A stretch of 64,000 bases of DNA from CAWCTB01 sp963798275 (GTDB lineage Bacteria; Acidobacteriota; Terriglobia; Terriglobales; Acidobacteriaceae), in assembly GCA_963798275.1 (NCBI GenBank), contig CAWCTB010000029.1:1-64000 (forward strand), given 5' to 3'. Both the position numbers and the translations under genes were made by a program. This document shows positions 37,955 through 45,940 of this stretch, piece by piece. Within the stretch, counting starts at the first letter, position 1. Each line of letters begins with the position of its first letter. The notes beneath the pieces were generated by a model. The model was not told where the DNA came from and searched no databases. It was given only the letters and a program-made list of their open reading frames with translations.

Positions 37955-38642
37955 TTGAGGTCTCCTTTCGCGGGACACATAATGAAGCGAAATGCGCAAG
38001 ATTCCGGAATGCAGTGCTGGGGATTATCAGGCTTCCAGGCACAATTACCGAAGGCCAGCGTTGATCGAGGAGTTCTGCTTATTGCGAAATAGTCTGAGCT
38101 AGCAAAACCGCGCGAGTCAAATGAAAAACACTCAAAACCCACATTAAACCAGGAAAAAGCCACCGAATTAAGGTGGGCGAGTCCAACAGCCGTGTTCCTT
38201 CGCACACGCGCCGAAGAAAGTGTCGAATCCCTGGCGGGCGTTGCCCCAGAACCTGCCCATGTTTACGACGGATGGCGGTTCCACTGAGTCGAGGATTGCG
38301 TTGCGGATGCCCTCTGGATGCTCGTGCATCAGCAACAAGTGGAGAGAGCAAGAGCGATGCTGACCCGGCGCGTGTGTTGCTCCTTGTTGGGCGCGACTTG
38401 AGGCAGGACACGCGCTCGGTCCTGCCCTTGAGCGTTGGATCAATAGGTGTCGCAGGTTCCGGGGGCCACTCACAAAATCACCGCCAGCGATGTGACCGAA
38501 AAACCAGATGCCCTACTCGATTTGTAAGCTATTGCTTACCTGTGCCCCGCCACAATTCCGTACCGTCACAAAATCAACGGCTTTGGGAGACGCTTCTCAA
38601 CGTGTAGTAGTAGTATTTGTCGCACCACCAACTGAGACTCGC
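37955..38642. other. Intergenic region with no convincing gene
   Basis: This 690-base gap separates the G8 gene from threonine dehydratase. Frames on both strands have poor, Arg/Ser/Pro-rich compositions and no recognisable family. An in-frame upstream extension of the dehydratase frame (38508-38642) includes a VVVV run from a GTA repeat but lacks conserved sequence. Promoters for both divergent genes should lie here, but none is clear. Confidence 0.4.
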
Positions 38643-39888
38643 ATGACAACAAACATTCCACTCAGCGAAAAGGCGGAACGGCGGGAGATTCTCGCTGGTC
38701 TTATCGACGAAGCACGCAAACACGTTTACGAGGCGCGATTCGCAACGCCCCTGGTGCGGCTGAACTATGACGGACCGTCGGAGATCTATCTGAAGCTGGA
38801 GTGTTTGCAGCCGATCGGGTCGTTCAAGATTCGTGGTGCTTACAACGCGGTCCGGCTGCTGCCAGAGGAGCAACGGCGGTGCGGCGTTTGGACCGTCAGC
38901 GCAGGTAACGCCGCCCAGGGTATGGGACTGGCGGCGCTCAGGGCCGGTGTGCCATGCCAGGTGCTCGTCATGGACACGGCTCCTGCCGCCAAACTCGATG
39001 CCATGCGCCGGCTGGGGGCCGAGTATGTGAAAGCTTCATTCGACGAATGCTGGACAGCGCTGTCGGAGCGTAGCCACCCTGCGATGAAGGGAGTGTTTGT
39101 GCATCCCTTTGAAGATGACGAATTCATCGCAGGCAATGCCTCGCTTGGGCTGGAAATCCCGGAGGACCTGCCGGATGTCGATTGCGTGGTGGCGGCATTT
39201 TGGGGGTGGCGGCTTATCGTGCGGGATCGCGGCGGCCATGAAAGCGCGCGGACGGAAGGTAAAGGTGTTGGGGGCAGAACCGGAAACTGCGGCACCGCTG
39301 GCACGGTCGCTGACGGCGGGCTCGGCGCAGAATGTTCCCGATTGGAGGGCGAGCTGGGTCGACGGATGCGGAGGCAAGTCGGTCTTCCCGCGCATGTGGA
39401 GTCTGGCGCACCACCTGTTAGACGGTTCCATCGTCTCCTCTCTTGACGAGATTCGGCGGGCCATGCGCATCGTGGCCGAGCGCAATCACGTAATCAGTGA
39501 AGGCGTGGGTGCTTGTGCGGTGGCTGCGGGCCTCAGCGGCAAGTGTGGTCGGGGCAAAATTGTCTGCGTAGTGAGCGGAGGGAACATTGATCTGGCGAAG
39601 TTCCTGGAGCTAGTGACACGGCCAGACCCGTCAGCTTTAAGAGTCTCTCTCTACCCTGAACCGCTCGCGTCCGCGATGAATGTCCCCGGTCCTGATTTCA
39701 GGTTTCAAAATGCCATTCAGGCGCATCACAGCCGTTTATTTACCGCCGCTTGCAGTGGAATTGCCCATCGTGCTGTTTACCCCCTGGACGAAGTTTTGTG
39801 CCAGTCGCTCGCTGAAGCCGCAGAGAAAACCGATCGCCCAAGCAGCGTAGTATCCATTTTGCCCGTCGAGGTTGACCGCGTGAAGTGA
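38643..39888 (+). CDS. Threonine/serine dehydratase, frameshifted
   Basis: This PLP-dependent enzyme deaminates threonine to 2-oxobutyrate or serine to pyruvate. Motifs are PLVRL, the Lys loop IGSFKIRGA, the SAGNAAQG block, the phosphate-binding GGGGL and the late SGGNID. One extra T in a TTTT run near 39204 breaks the frame exactly before GGGGLSCGI; removing it restores the protein. The rejoined frame is about 415 residues. The region up to FLELVTRP matches the short single-domain dehydratases. The last 80 residues have no ACT domain and may be non-native sequence after another small error. Lack of an ACT domain argues for a catabolic or isoleucine-insensitive form. Confidence 0.8.
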
Positions 39889-39910
39889 GACCATCCCGGA
39901 CTTTGATCAC

Positions 39911-39939
39911 TTGACGGATCGCACAAATCCCGGTAAGGT
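39911..39939 (+). promoter_or_regulatory. Promoter of the leader peptide and sulfite reductase operon
   Basis: TTGACG (39911-39916) and TAAGGT (39934-39939) are 17 bases apart. Transcription would start about 39946-39949, at or just before the leader ATG at 39949, so the leader may be translated from a leaderless or nearly leaderless mRNA. An AAGG inside the -10 could serve as ribosome site only if initiation were further upstream. Confidence 0.55.
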
Positions 39940-39948
39940 ACACGGAAC

Positions 39949-40041
39949 ATGTTGAGTGTTCGTCAGAATATGGCTTGTTGTCGGGTTACCTGCTGTTGTT
40001 GCGGGTCCACATGTTCTGACGCATACGGAAACACCACCTAG
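39949..40041 (+). CDS. Polycysteine leader peptide (30 aa), cysteine-responsive attenuator
   Basis: The frame ATG to TAG encodes 30 residues with seven Cys: C10 C11, C15-C18 (CCCC) and C22. It has no plausible function as a folded protein. It ends 25 bases before a strong terminator hairpin that lies immediately ahead of a sulfite/nitrite reductase operon. This is the layout of cysteine attenuators known in mycobacteria, where ribosomes stall on Cys codons when Cys-tRNA is scarce. Within the frame, CGTCAGAA (39961-39968, codons 5-7, just before the first Cys pair) can pair with TTCTGACG (40014-40021). The latter can instead pair with the terminator arm. This gives the full set of competing structures. 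Confidence 0.8.
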   Translation: MLSVRQNMACCRVTCCCCGSTCSDAYGNTT

Positions 40042-40066
40042 CTCTTTATATTAGACAGGTTTCCTC

Positions 40067-40110
40067 AACCCACGCGTCAGACTCACCTCTGACACGTGGG
40101 TTTTCTTTTT
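40067..40110 (+). terminator. Attenuator terminator in the sulfite reductase leader
   Basis: The stem AACCCACG-C-GTCAGA (40067-40081) pairs with TCTGAC-A-CGTGGGTT (40088-40102) with one C/A mismatch and a six-base loop, followed by TTTTCTTTTT (40101-40110). The competing antiterminator is TCTGACGC (40015-40022) with GCGTCAGA (40074-40081), an eight-base perfect match. The reductase start codon is only 18 bases after the T tract. Confidence 0.85.
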
Positions 40111-40128
40111 GGCGCGAAAGGTTGGCAA

Positions 40129-41823
40129 ATGTCACAAACGGTTCAGGAAACAAAGACCCAACGAATCGAGAGGCTCAAACGGGAAAAGAACGCCTGGGAG
40201 TGCCTCGACGAGATTCGGGCGTTCGCGCGTAATGGACACCTCTCGATCCCAGCAGAGTGGTTGGGCACGTACTTTCGGTTCTGGGGCGTCTACACCCAGG
40301 GCGACGGAGTTGGCGCGGTTGGCGGCACTGGTGGCGAGGGGAAGGCGCTTCCGTATTTCATGGTACGCATCCGCATTCCCAATGGACTGCTTCTCTCCCA
40401 CCAAGTCCGCACCATTGCCGAGGTGGTTGATAAGCACGCCCGGGGCAACGCCGACCTTACCGTCCGCCAGAATATTCAGCTTCACTGGGTCAGCATTGAG
40501 TCTTTGCCGGATGTGCTCGATCGTCTCTGGCGTTGCGGCCTCACCACCATGGGGTCTTGCGGCGACGATGTCCGCAACATCGTCGGCTGCCCTTTGGCCG
40601 GAGTCGATGCTGACGAAATCTACGATGCGTCGTCGCTGGTTGCGGAAGCCAATCGGCAGTTCGTCGGGAACTCCGAGTTCTACAATCTGCCGCGCAAGTT
40701 CAAGATCTGTATCACCGGCTGTAATGTGTGGTGCTCCTATCCTGAGATCAACGACGTTGGTCTCACTGCTATTCGGCGGAATGGTAATGAGGCCGGCTTC
40801 TCGCTGCGCGTGGCCGGAGGACTTTCCACCGAGCCGCATCTCGCCCAGCGGCTGAACGCGTTCATCCGGCCTAACCAGGTGCTGCCGGTCCTCAAGGGCA
40901 TCGCCTCGATCTTTCGCGACAGCGACGTGCTACGCGAAAGCCGTGAACGCGCTCGCCTCAAGTTCCTCTTCCTGAAACATGGCTGGACCGCCGAGCGCTT
41001 CCTGCACAAACTGCAGGGACGGCTGGGATTCGAACTCGCTCCTGCGGTTCCGGAAGAAGTTCCTGATGACGTTTACCGCGATCATGTAGGCGTCCACCGG
41101 CAGAAGCAGCCCGGATACTGCTACGTTGGCGCATCCGTTCTTCGCGGGCGCATCTCCGCCACCCAATTGCACGCTGCCGCCGACCTGGCGGAACGATACG
41201 GCCGCGGTGAGCTACGCACCACCAACATGCAGAACCTGCTCATTGTGAATGTTCCGGAACGCAACGCTGCTGTCCTTGCGGGTGCGCTGCAATTGACGGG
41301 ATTACCCACGCACGGCTCGCCGTTCCGGCGCGGCATCATTGCGTGTTCGGGCACCGAGTTCTGCAAGATTGCCATCACCGAAACCAAGTCCTTCGGCCGA
41401 TGGCTGGCTGAGGAACTCGATGAGCGCCTGCCCGGCTTCGAGCAGCACTTGAAGCTGCACATTACCGGTTGCCCCAACAGTTGCGGGCAACACTGGATCG
41501 CCGATCTTGGGCTGGAAGGCAAGAAGATCAAGCACAATGGCCGCCTCATCGACGCCTACTATTTTTGCGTCGGAGGTGCGGTTGGACTGCATCAGTCGAT
41601 TGCTCGGCCGGTGGGTTATCGCTGCCCGGCTCAGGAGGTGCCGGACTCCATCGAACGTTTGCTGAAGCGATACCTGGCGGCGAAAGATCCCGACGAGAAC
41701 CTGCGCCAGTTCTTTGCCCGGCATTCCAACGACGAGATCCGGGCCTTTCTCGCAGGTGCAGATGTAAATGCAATCGCGCGAGACCCTGCCTCGGGGCGAG
41801 TTCCTCATGGAGTAGAAGGATGA
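40129..41823 (+). CDS. Ferredoxin-type sulfite/nitrite reductase (siroheme)
   Basis: This is a 564-residue siroheme and [4Fe-4S] enzyme that reduces sulfite to sulfide or nitrite to ammonia with six electrons. The two ferredoxin-like halves are visible (LTVRQNIQLHW; RGELRTTNMQNLLI). The cluster and siroheme Cys lie in CSGTEFCKIA and TGCPNSCGQHW, so all four ligands are present. Sequence alone does not separate Sir from NirA. The polycysteine attenuator in front of it argues for sulfite reduction in cysteine synthesis. The ATG at 40129 follows GAAAGG. The stop overlaps the next gene as ATGA. It forms an operon with the two siroheme genes that supply its cofactor. Confidence 0.9.
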   Translation: MSQTVQETKTQRIERLKREKNAWECLDEIRAFARNGHLSIPAEWLGTYFRFWGVYTQGDGVGAVGGTGGEGKALPYFMVRIRIPNGLLLSHQVRTIAEVVDKHARGNADLTVRQNIQLHWVSIESLPDVLDRLWRCGLTTMGSCGDDVRNIVGCPLAGVDADEIYDASSLVAEANRQFVGNSEFYNLPRKFKICITGCNVWCSYPEINDVGLTAIRRNGNEAGFSLRVAGGLSTEPHLAQRLNAFIRPNQVLPVLKGIASIFRDSDVLRESRERARLKFLFLKHGWTAERFLHKLQGRLGFELAPAVPEEVPDDVYRDHVGVHRQKQPGYCYVGASVLRGRISATQLHAAADLAERYGRGELRTTNMQNLLIVNVPERNAAVLAGALQLTGLPTHGSPFRRGIIACSGTEFCKIAITETKSFGRWLAEELDERLPGFEQHLKLHITGCPNSCGQHWIADLGLEGKKIKHNGRLIDAYYFCVGGAVGLHQSIARPVGYRCPAQEVPDSIERLLKRYLAAKDPDENLRQFFARHSNDEIRAFLAGADVNAIARDPASGRVPHGVEG

Positions 41824-42455
41824 GTACGCAGCGCCCAGTACTCTTCCCCATATTCCTCAAGCTCAACGCGAAGCCATGCCTCGTGGTGGGAGGCGGTCCG
41901 ATCGCGGAAGGCAAGGTGGAGAGTCTGCTGCGCTCGGGGGCGCGCGTCACCGTGGTGTCACCCGAAGTCACATCAGCGCTTGCCGAGCGAGTTTGCGACA
42001 ATGCCCTATGCTGGAAGGCGCGGACGTTCGAATTGGCCGATCTCGATGGTGTCTTTCTCGTAGTCGCCGCGACGTCGAGTTTCGAAGCGAATGCCGCTAT
42101 CTATCACGAAGCTGACCGCCGAGGGGTTCTATGCAACGCCGTCGATCAGCCGGAGCAATGCCACTTCTACTACCCGGCTGTTGTCGATCGCGGGCCCCTG
42201 CAGATCGCAATTTCCACGGCTGGGCTTAGTCCGTCGCTGGCTCAGCGCTTGCGAAAGGACCTGGAGATCCAGTTTGGACCCGAGTACGAGCCTTGGGTCG
42301 AGTGGCTCGGAAGAGTTCGCGCAATTCTGATGCGCCAAGGCAGCGACTTCGAAACCCGCCAACGCGTCCTCGGGACTCTCGCCAGCCGGCAAACCTTCGA
42401 GCGTTTACGGGCCGCCCGGGAACGCAGATTGTCGCGGGAAGCGGCCGTCGCATGA
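41820..42455 (+). CDS. Precorrin-2 dehydrogenase / sirohydrochlorin ferrochelatase
   Basis: This protein corresponds to the N-terminal half of CysG (Met8p-like). It oxidises precorrin-2 with NAD and inserts iron to give siroheme. The 211-residue protein has the dinucleotide motif LVVGGGPIAEGKVE, the VFLVVAATSSFEAN strand, NAVDQPEQCHFYYPAVVDRG and the helical AISTAGLSPSLAQRLRKDLE that contains the catalytic region. It is a stand-alone protein, not fused to a methyltransferase. It overlaps the reductase stop and the cobA-like start by four bases each, so the three are translated together. Confidence 0.9.
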   Translation: MSTQRPVLFPIFLKLNAKPCLVVGGGPIAEGKVESLLRSGARVTVVSPEVTSALAERVCDNALCWKARTFELADLDGVFLVVAATSSFEANAAIYHEADRRGVLCNAVDQPEQCHFYYPAVVDRGPLQIAISTAGLSPSLAQRLRKDLEIQFGPEYEPWVEWLGRVRAILMRQGSDFETRQRVLGTLASRQTFERLRAARERRLSREAAVA

Positions 42456-43219
42456 GCGCCAGGGTGTATCTGGTCGGCGCCGGTCCAGGCGATCCCGATC
42501 TGTTGACCGTCAAGGCGGTTCGAGTGCTGCGGTCAGCCGACATCGTCCTGCACGATGCGCTGGTCACGGAAGAAATACTGCAGATCGCACGGCCCAACAC
42601 GCAGCTCATCGACGTGGGAAAGCGCGTTGGCGAAAAACGGCTCACGCAGGACGACATCAACCAGCTTCTGATTGATCTTTCCAGTTGTGCCAACATCGTG
42701 GTGCGTCTTAAGGGTGGCGATCCCTCGATCTTCGGTCGAGCCGCAGAGGAAATCGCCGCATTGCGCATGGCCGGAATTGCCTTTGAGGTTGTGCCTGGAA
42801 TCACGGCTGCGCTGGCTGCATCCGCCCAAGCCGGCATTACGCTCACAGATCGCCAGTCGGCCGCGGGCGTGGTGTTTCTCACCGCACAGCAGGCGACCGG
42901 CAAAGGCAGGACCAATATCGCTCGCTACGCATCGCAGAACTGCACGATGGTCATCTACATGCCGGCTGGACACTACCGCGAGATTCGTGGCGACCTTGTG
43001 GCCGCAGGCCTGCCGCTGGACACTCCTTGCGTTGTGGCAGCTAACGCATCCCGGCCAAACCAGGAAGTACTGTGGACGGAGCTCACCGCCTTGGGTTCGA
43101 CAAGCATGCCGGAATCACCGGCGCTCATCATCATCGGCCCGGTCGCGCGCAGCTACGATGCCAGCATGGCCTCATCGATTTTTCAGGGTGTCGAAAGCCG
43201 TATCGAGGCGGTGCGATAG
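42452..43219 (+). CDS. cobA: Uroporphyrinogen-III C-methyltransferase (SUMT)
   Basis: This enzyme makes precorrin-2 from uroporphyrinogen III with two S-adenosylmethionine molecules. The 255-residue protein shows VYLVGAGPGDPDLLTVKA, the ADIVLHDALV motif, RLKGGDPSIFGRAAEE (substrate/SAM site), VVPGITAALAASA and the late PALIIIGPVA strand. It is the last gene of the reductase-siroheme operon, with an ATGA overlap to the ferrochelatase gene. Together they make and use siroheme. No nitrate reductase or hem gene follows; a TPR gene lies convergently downstream. Confidence 0.9.
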   Translation: MSARVYLVGAGPGDPDLLTVKAVRVLRSADIVLHDALVTEEILQIARPNTQLIDVGKRVGEKRLTQDDINQLLIDLSSCANIVVRLKGGDPSIFGRAAEEIAALRMAGIAFEVVPGITAALAASAQAGITLTDRQSAAGVVFLTAQQATGKGRTNIARYASQNCTMVIYMPAGHYREIRGDLVAAGLPLDTPCVVAANASRPNQEVLWTELTALGSTSMPESPALIIIGPVARSYDASMASSIFQGVESRIEAVR

Positions 43220-43305
43220 GTCCAATAACCAAGCAAATCACGGCGTCCAACTATGTTGGCATCCTCTCGATGTCAGTTCTGCTCAGAGTGTCTAACTGGG
43301 CGTCG

Positions 43306-44307
43306 CTAGCCATGCGGCGGGATTCGTTTTTTCAGCTGTCGTGTACGAAGCATTGGAGGCGCAGAGGCGCGCAGTCGATCCATCAGCCAGGCTATGGCCG
43401 CGGGATGATTCGCCCAGGCTCCGCCGAGGCAGTCTAAACAAGTCACAGCTTCCTCATCGCTTCCGATGCTATAGGAACCTGGCATCGAAGTCGGCAGTTT
43501 CCGCTGGCCGGTGAGGTAAAGCTCGACAAAGCCATTTCCCTGGCGTGCATTTTTCAGAGCTTTCTCCGCGCCCAGAAGGTCGCCCGAGAGATAGCGTTCC
43601 AATACCTTTCCCCAGGCAAAGCTCGCCATAATCTCACCCTCATAGCGTTTCAGCAACTTCCGTGCATTCTCGATCCGATTATGCGCGAGATAACTTCCCA
43701 ACAGAAGGTCGCGCACACCCTGGTTGTCATTAGGATTCAGCTCCAATATCCCCTCGTAATGGGTAATCGCATCTTGTTCGAGGCCAACCGCAAGTAGCAA
43801 TCCCGCCAGCTTGAGACGGGCGCGCATATAGGGTCGGGTCTCCAGGATGCCCCAGAAGTGTCCCTTGTTTTCGGCGAAGAACTTCGCACCCAGCGCACGT
43901 TCTCCGGCGGCCACTGCCCTTTGCATGCCTTCGATGGCAGCCTTGGGGGAGGTGGCATCGAGTTCGGTCAACAGCATTAGTGCATCCACGCAATCGGGGT
44001 CCAATGCCAGCGCGCGCTTGACCAGCTTTCGAGCCTGCGCTTCCGTTTCGGCCTCCATGGCCTCGAAGGCCAGGTCCTGGGCCTCTTCCTGGGCGGAAAG
44101 AGGCGAGTCATCCAGTAGCGACTGCTGCAATCCTGGGCCGCCCAGTGTTGCAAGAAACTCGTTGGCTTCTTGGAGGCTGGCGAACTGCTTCTCTTCCAGG
44201 ACCTTTTGAATGCTTCGCAGCATGGATTCAGCACTTAAGCGCGATGGTGGTTTCTGGTGCGTCTTCTCGGATTTTGGGCGGCGGCCCCTTGCTGGTGCTT
44301 TCTTCAC
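43306..44307 (-). CDS. TPR-repeat protein (ST7-like)
   Basis: This is a 333-residue helical protein with a basic, Lys/Arg/Pro-rich N-terminus and no signal peptide. TPR-like helix pairs are seen in LVKRALALDPDCVDALMLL and AITHYEGILELNPNDNQGVR. The FFAENKGHFWGILETRPYMR block is shared with proteins carrying the ST7 domain, a TPR-like family best known from vertebrates and also found in bacteria. It ends with an unassigned region holding CLDCLGGAWANHPAAIAW. It is presumably a protein-binding scaffold. It is monocistronic, convergent with the siroheme operon. Confidence 0.75.
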   Translation of the reverse strand: MKKAPARGRRPKSEKTHQKPPSRLSAESMLRSIQKVLEEKQFASLQEANEFLATLGGPGLQQSLLDDSPLSAQEEAQDLAFEAMEAETEAQARKLVKRALALDPDCVDALMLLTELDATSPKAAIEGMQRAVAAGERALGAKFFAENKGHFWGILETRPYMRARLKLAGLLLAVGLEQDAITHYEGILELNPNDNQGVRDLLLGSYLAHNRIENARKLLKRYEGEIMASFAWGKVLERYLSGDLLGAEKALKNARQGNGFVELYLTGQRKLPTSMPGSYSIGSDEEAVTCLDCLGGAWANHPAAIAWLMDRLRASAPPMLRTRQLKKRIPPHG

Positions 44308-44542
44308 GGTTGGCGTTTGCCTCCGTCCTTAGGATCGCGCGGCCTGAGGGATGCCTGAGTCTCGCCAGGGCCAGATTCTCGCGCGACGCTGGGTTGCACG
44401 GCGAGATGACACCCTAGGTTTCCCTCCCGAAATAGGAATGTTCCCAATTCGGAGCCATTCCACCGGCAGATTAGGTTTCGCTATTTCTTCGTATGTGGCT
44501 CTGCCCGTGGAACTTGCTTCCATACCCCGAAGCTTCGCAAGC

Positions 44543-44558
44543 TGGCACAACAGTTGCA
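44543..44558 (+). promoter_or_regulatory. Sigma-54 promoter before the CheY-like gene
   Basis: TGGCAC-AACAG-TTGCA matches the -24/-12 consensus (TGGCAC-N5-TTGCA) exactly. It lies 63 bases before the start of the response-regulator gene at 44621. Two NtrC-type activators are encoded in this window (26705-28090 and 49308-50679), but which one acts here is unknown. The rest of the gap (44308-44620) holds no gene. Confidence 0.8.
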
Positions 44559-44620
44559 CTTACACAGGTCGCAAAAGGCAGCTACTCCGTAAACAGGGAG
44601 CAGGGTTCAAGGAGACAACG

Positions 44621-45058
44621 ATGCCAAGCTCGGTTGCCAAGCCCCCGGTCTTTACGATTCTGTTGGTGGAAGACGAGGATGCGGTTCGGGACGTGACCCG
44701 GCAAGTGCTGGAGTCGGCGGGTTACCGGGTCTTGGAAGCGTCGGGACCGGCAGCGGCGCTCCAAATTGCTGACCGATTCGAAGGGAATATCCATCTACTG
44801 CTGACCGACATCGTGATGCCATCCATGAACGGACACGATCTTGCCAGCCATCTCTTGGCCTCCAACGCGGGCTTGATTCGCGTGTTCATGTCAGGGTATG
44901 CCAACGATGCTCTCCTGAGGCAATCGTTGGGCAAGCCCCCGGTTTGGTACATTCAAAAGCCCTTCACGGTGAATGTTCTGCTTTCGCGGATTGCCGAAGC
45001 GCTAGGCTTTCCACCGCAGTTGCACCGGCCTGCAAGCTCGCCCCGCTTGCCAATTTGA
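44621..45058 (+). CDS. CheY-like single-domain response regulator
   Basis: This is a 145-residue protein that is one receiver domain with no output domain. The acidic pair is in LVEDEDAVRD, the phospho-Asp in LLLTDIVMPSMNG, Ser in FMSGYAND and Lys in YIQKPF. A Pro/Ser-rich tail of about 15 residues follows. The start has AAGGAGA upstream. Such proteins pass phosphate on or bind a partner such as the flagellar switch. The convergent motB gene ends 30 bases downstream. The exact sigma-54 promoter suggests control by nitrogen, redox or motility regulators. Confidence 0.85.
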   Translation: MPSSVAKPPVFTILLVEDEDAVRDVTRQVLESAGYRVLEASGPAAALQIADRFEGNIHLLLTDIVMPSMNGHDLASHLLASNAGLIRVFMSGYANDALLRQSLGKPPVWYIQKPFTVNVLLSRIAEALGFPPQLHRPASSPRLPI

Positions 45059-45088
45059 TTCGCAGGAATCACGGCATGCCGCAGCCAT

Positions 45089-45940
45089 CTAGCGAGGCGT
45101 GCCGGTGGCTGCCAACGGGGCCGGACTCGCTCCCGAAGGCGCTTGCGCGGTGGCGATTTGGGTAGCGGAGATCGCGGCAGCTAGTATCACGAAGTCGACA
45201 CGGCGATTCATCTGCTGGCCCTCCGGGGTTGCGTTGCTGGCAACGGGATGGTATTCGGCATAACCCGCTGCCGAGAGTTGCTCGGGAGAGAGGCCGTAGC
45301 GCTCGACGAGCAGCTTCACCAATTCTGTGGCGCGCGCGGTGGAAAGCTCCCAGTTAGATGCAAATTGCGCATTGTGGATCGGGACCGTATCGGTGTGTCC
45401 TTCAATGCGAATGGCGCAGTCGTGCTCGCGCAGGACACTGGCAACCCGGCTGAGGGCTCCGACCGCCTGGGGCTTGATGACGGCCGATCCGCTGGCGTAA
45501 AAACCGACCTCCCGCAAGCTTACGATCAGGCCATCAGGCTGCACTCGCACCGCAACTTCGCGTCGCTTAATCTCGGGCGCGAGGGCTTTTTCGAGTTCGT
45601 CTCGTATGGCAGCAAAATCCATCTTGCGGCGGTTGGCCTCGGAAAGTCCCGGGGCGGCAGAGTTCATGCGATCCAGTTCCCCGGAACTCGACGGAAATTT
45701 TCTAGAATTTACGGTGCCGCCCGCCGGTCTTCCCGTATGGGGTGTTGGCGTGGGGAAAGCACCCAATTCCTGGAATGCCGATTCGATGGCTTCGCCCAAG
45801 TGCATGGTTTTTTCCCGGTCCATCCTTGCCGAAGAGAACATCACTACGAAAAAAGCGAAGAGCAGCGTGATGAAATCAGCGTAGGAGACCAGCCAACGTT
45901 CGTGGCTGTTATGACTGGTAGCACGATGCTTTGGCTTCAC
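45089..45940 (-). CDS. motB: Flagellar motor stator protein MotB
   Basis: This is the stator subunit that anchors the motor to peptidoglycan and, with MotA, carries the ion path. The single TM helix has the critical Asp in YADFITLLFAFFVVMFSSA. After a linker there is a C-terminal OmpA-like peptidoglycan-binding domain with VRIEGHTDTVPIHNAQFASN and SAAGYAEYHP. The 283-residue length is normal. The first codons overlap motA by four bases. The C-terminal Ala/Pro tail is low complexity. Confidence 0.9.
   Translation of the reverse strand: MKPKHRATSHNSHERWLVSYADFITLLFAFFVVMFSSARMDREKTMHLGEAIESAFQELGAFPTPTPHTGRPAGGTVNSRKFPSSSGELDRMNSAAPGLSEANRRKMDFAAIRDELEKALAPEIKRREVAVRVQPDGLIVSLREVGFYASGSAVIKPQAVGALSRVASVLREHDCAIRIEGHTDTVPIHNAQFASNWELSTARATELVKLLVERYGLSPEQLSAAGYAEYHPVASNATPEGQQMNRRVDFVILAAAISATQIATAQAPSGASPAPLAATGTPR

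Noticed and set aside
38079..38473. Open frames of 100-110 codons between the G8 protein and threonine dehydratase genes
   Set aside because: Composition is Arg/Ser/Pro-rich on both strands, frames overlap each other, and no motif or ribosome site supports any of them.
38508..38642. VVVVFV-containing leader before threonine dehydratase, as a branched-chain attenuator
   Set aside because: It is in frame with and runs directly into the dehydratase, the Val run comes from a GTA triplet repeat, and no terminator hairpin follows it.
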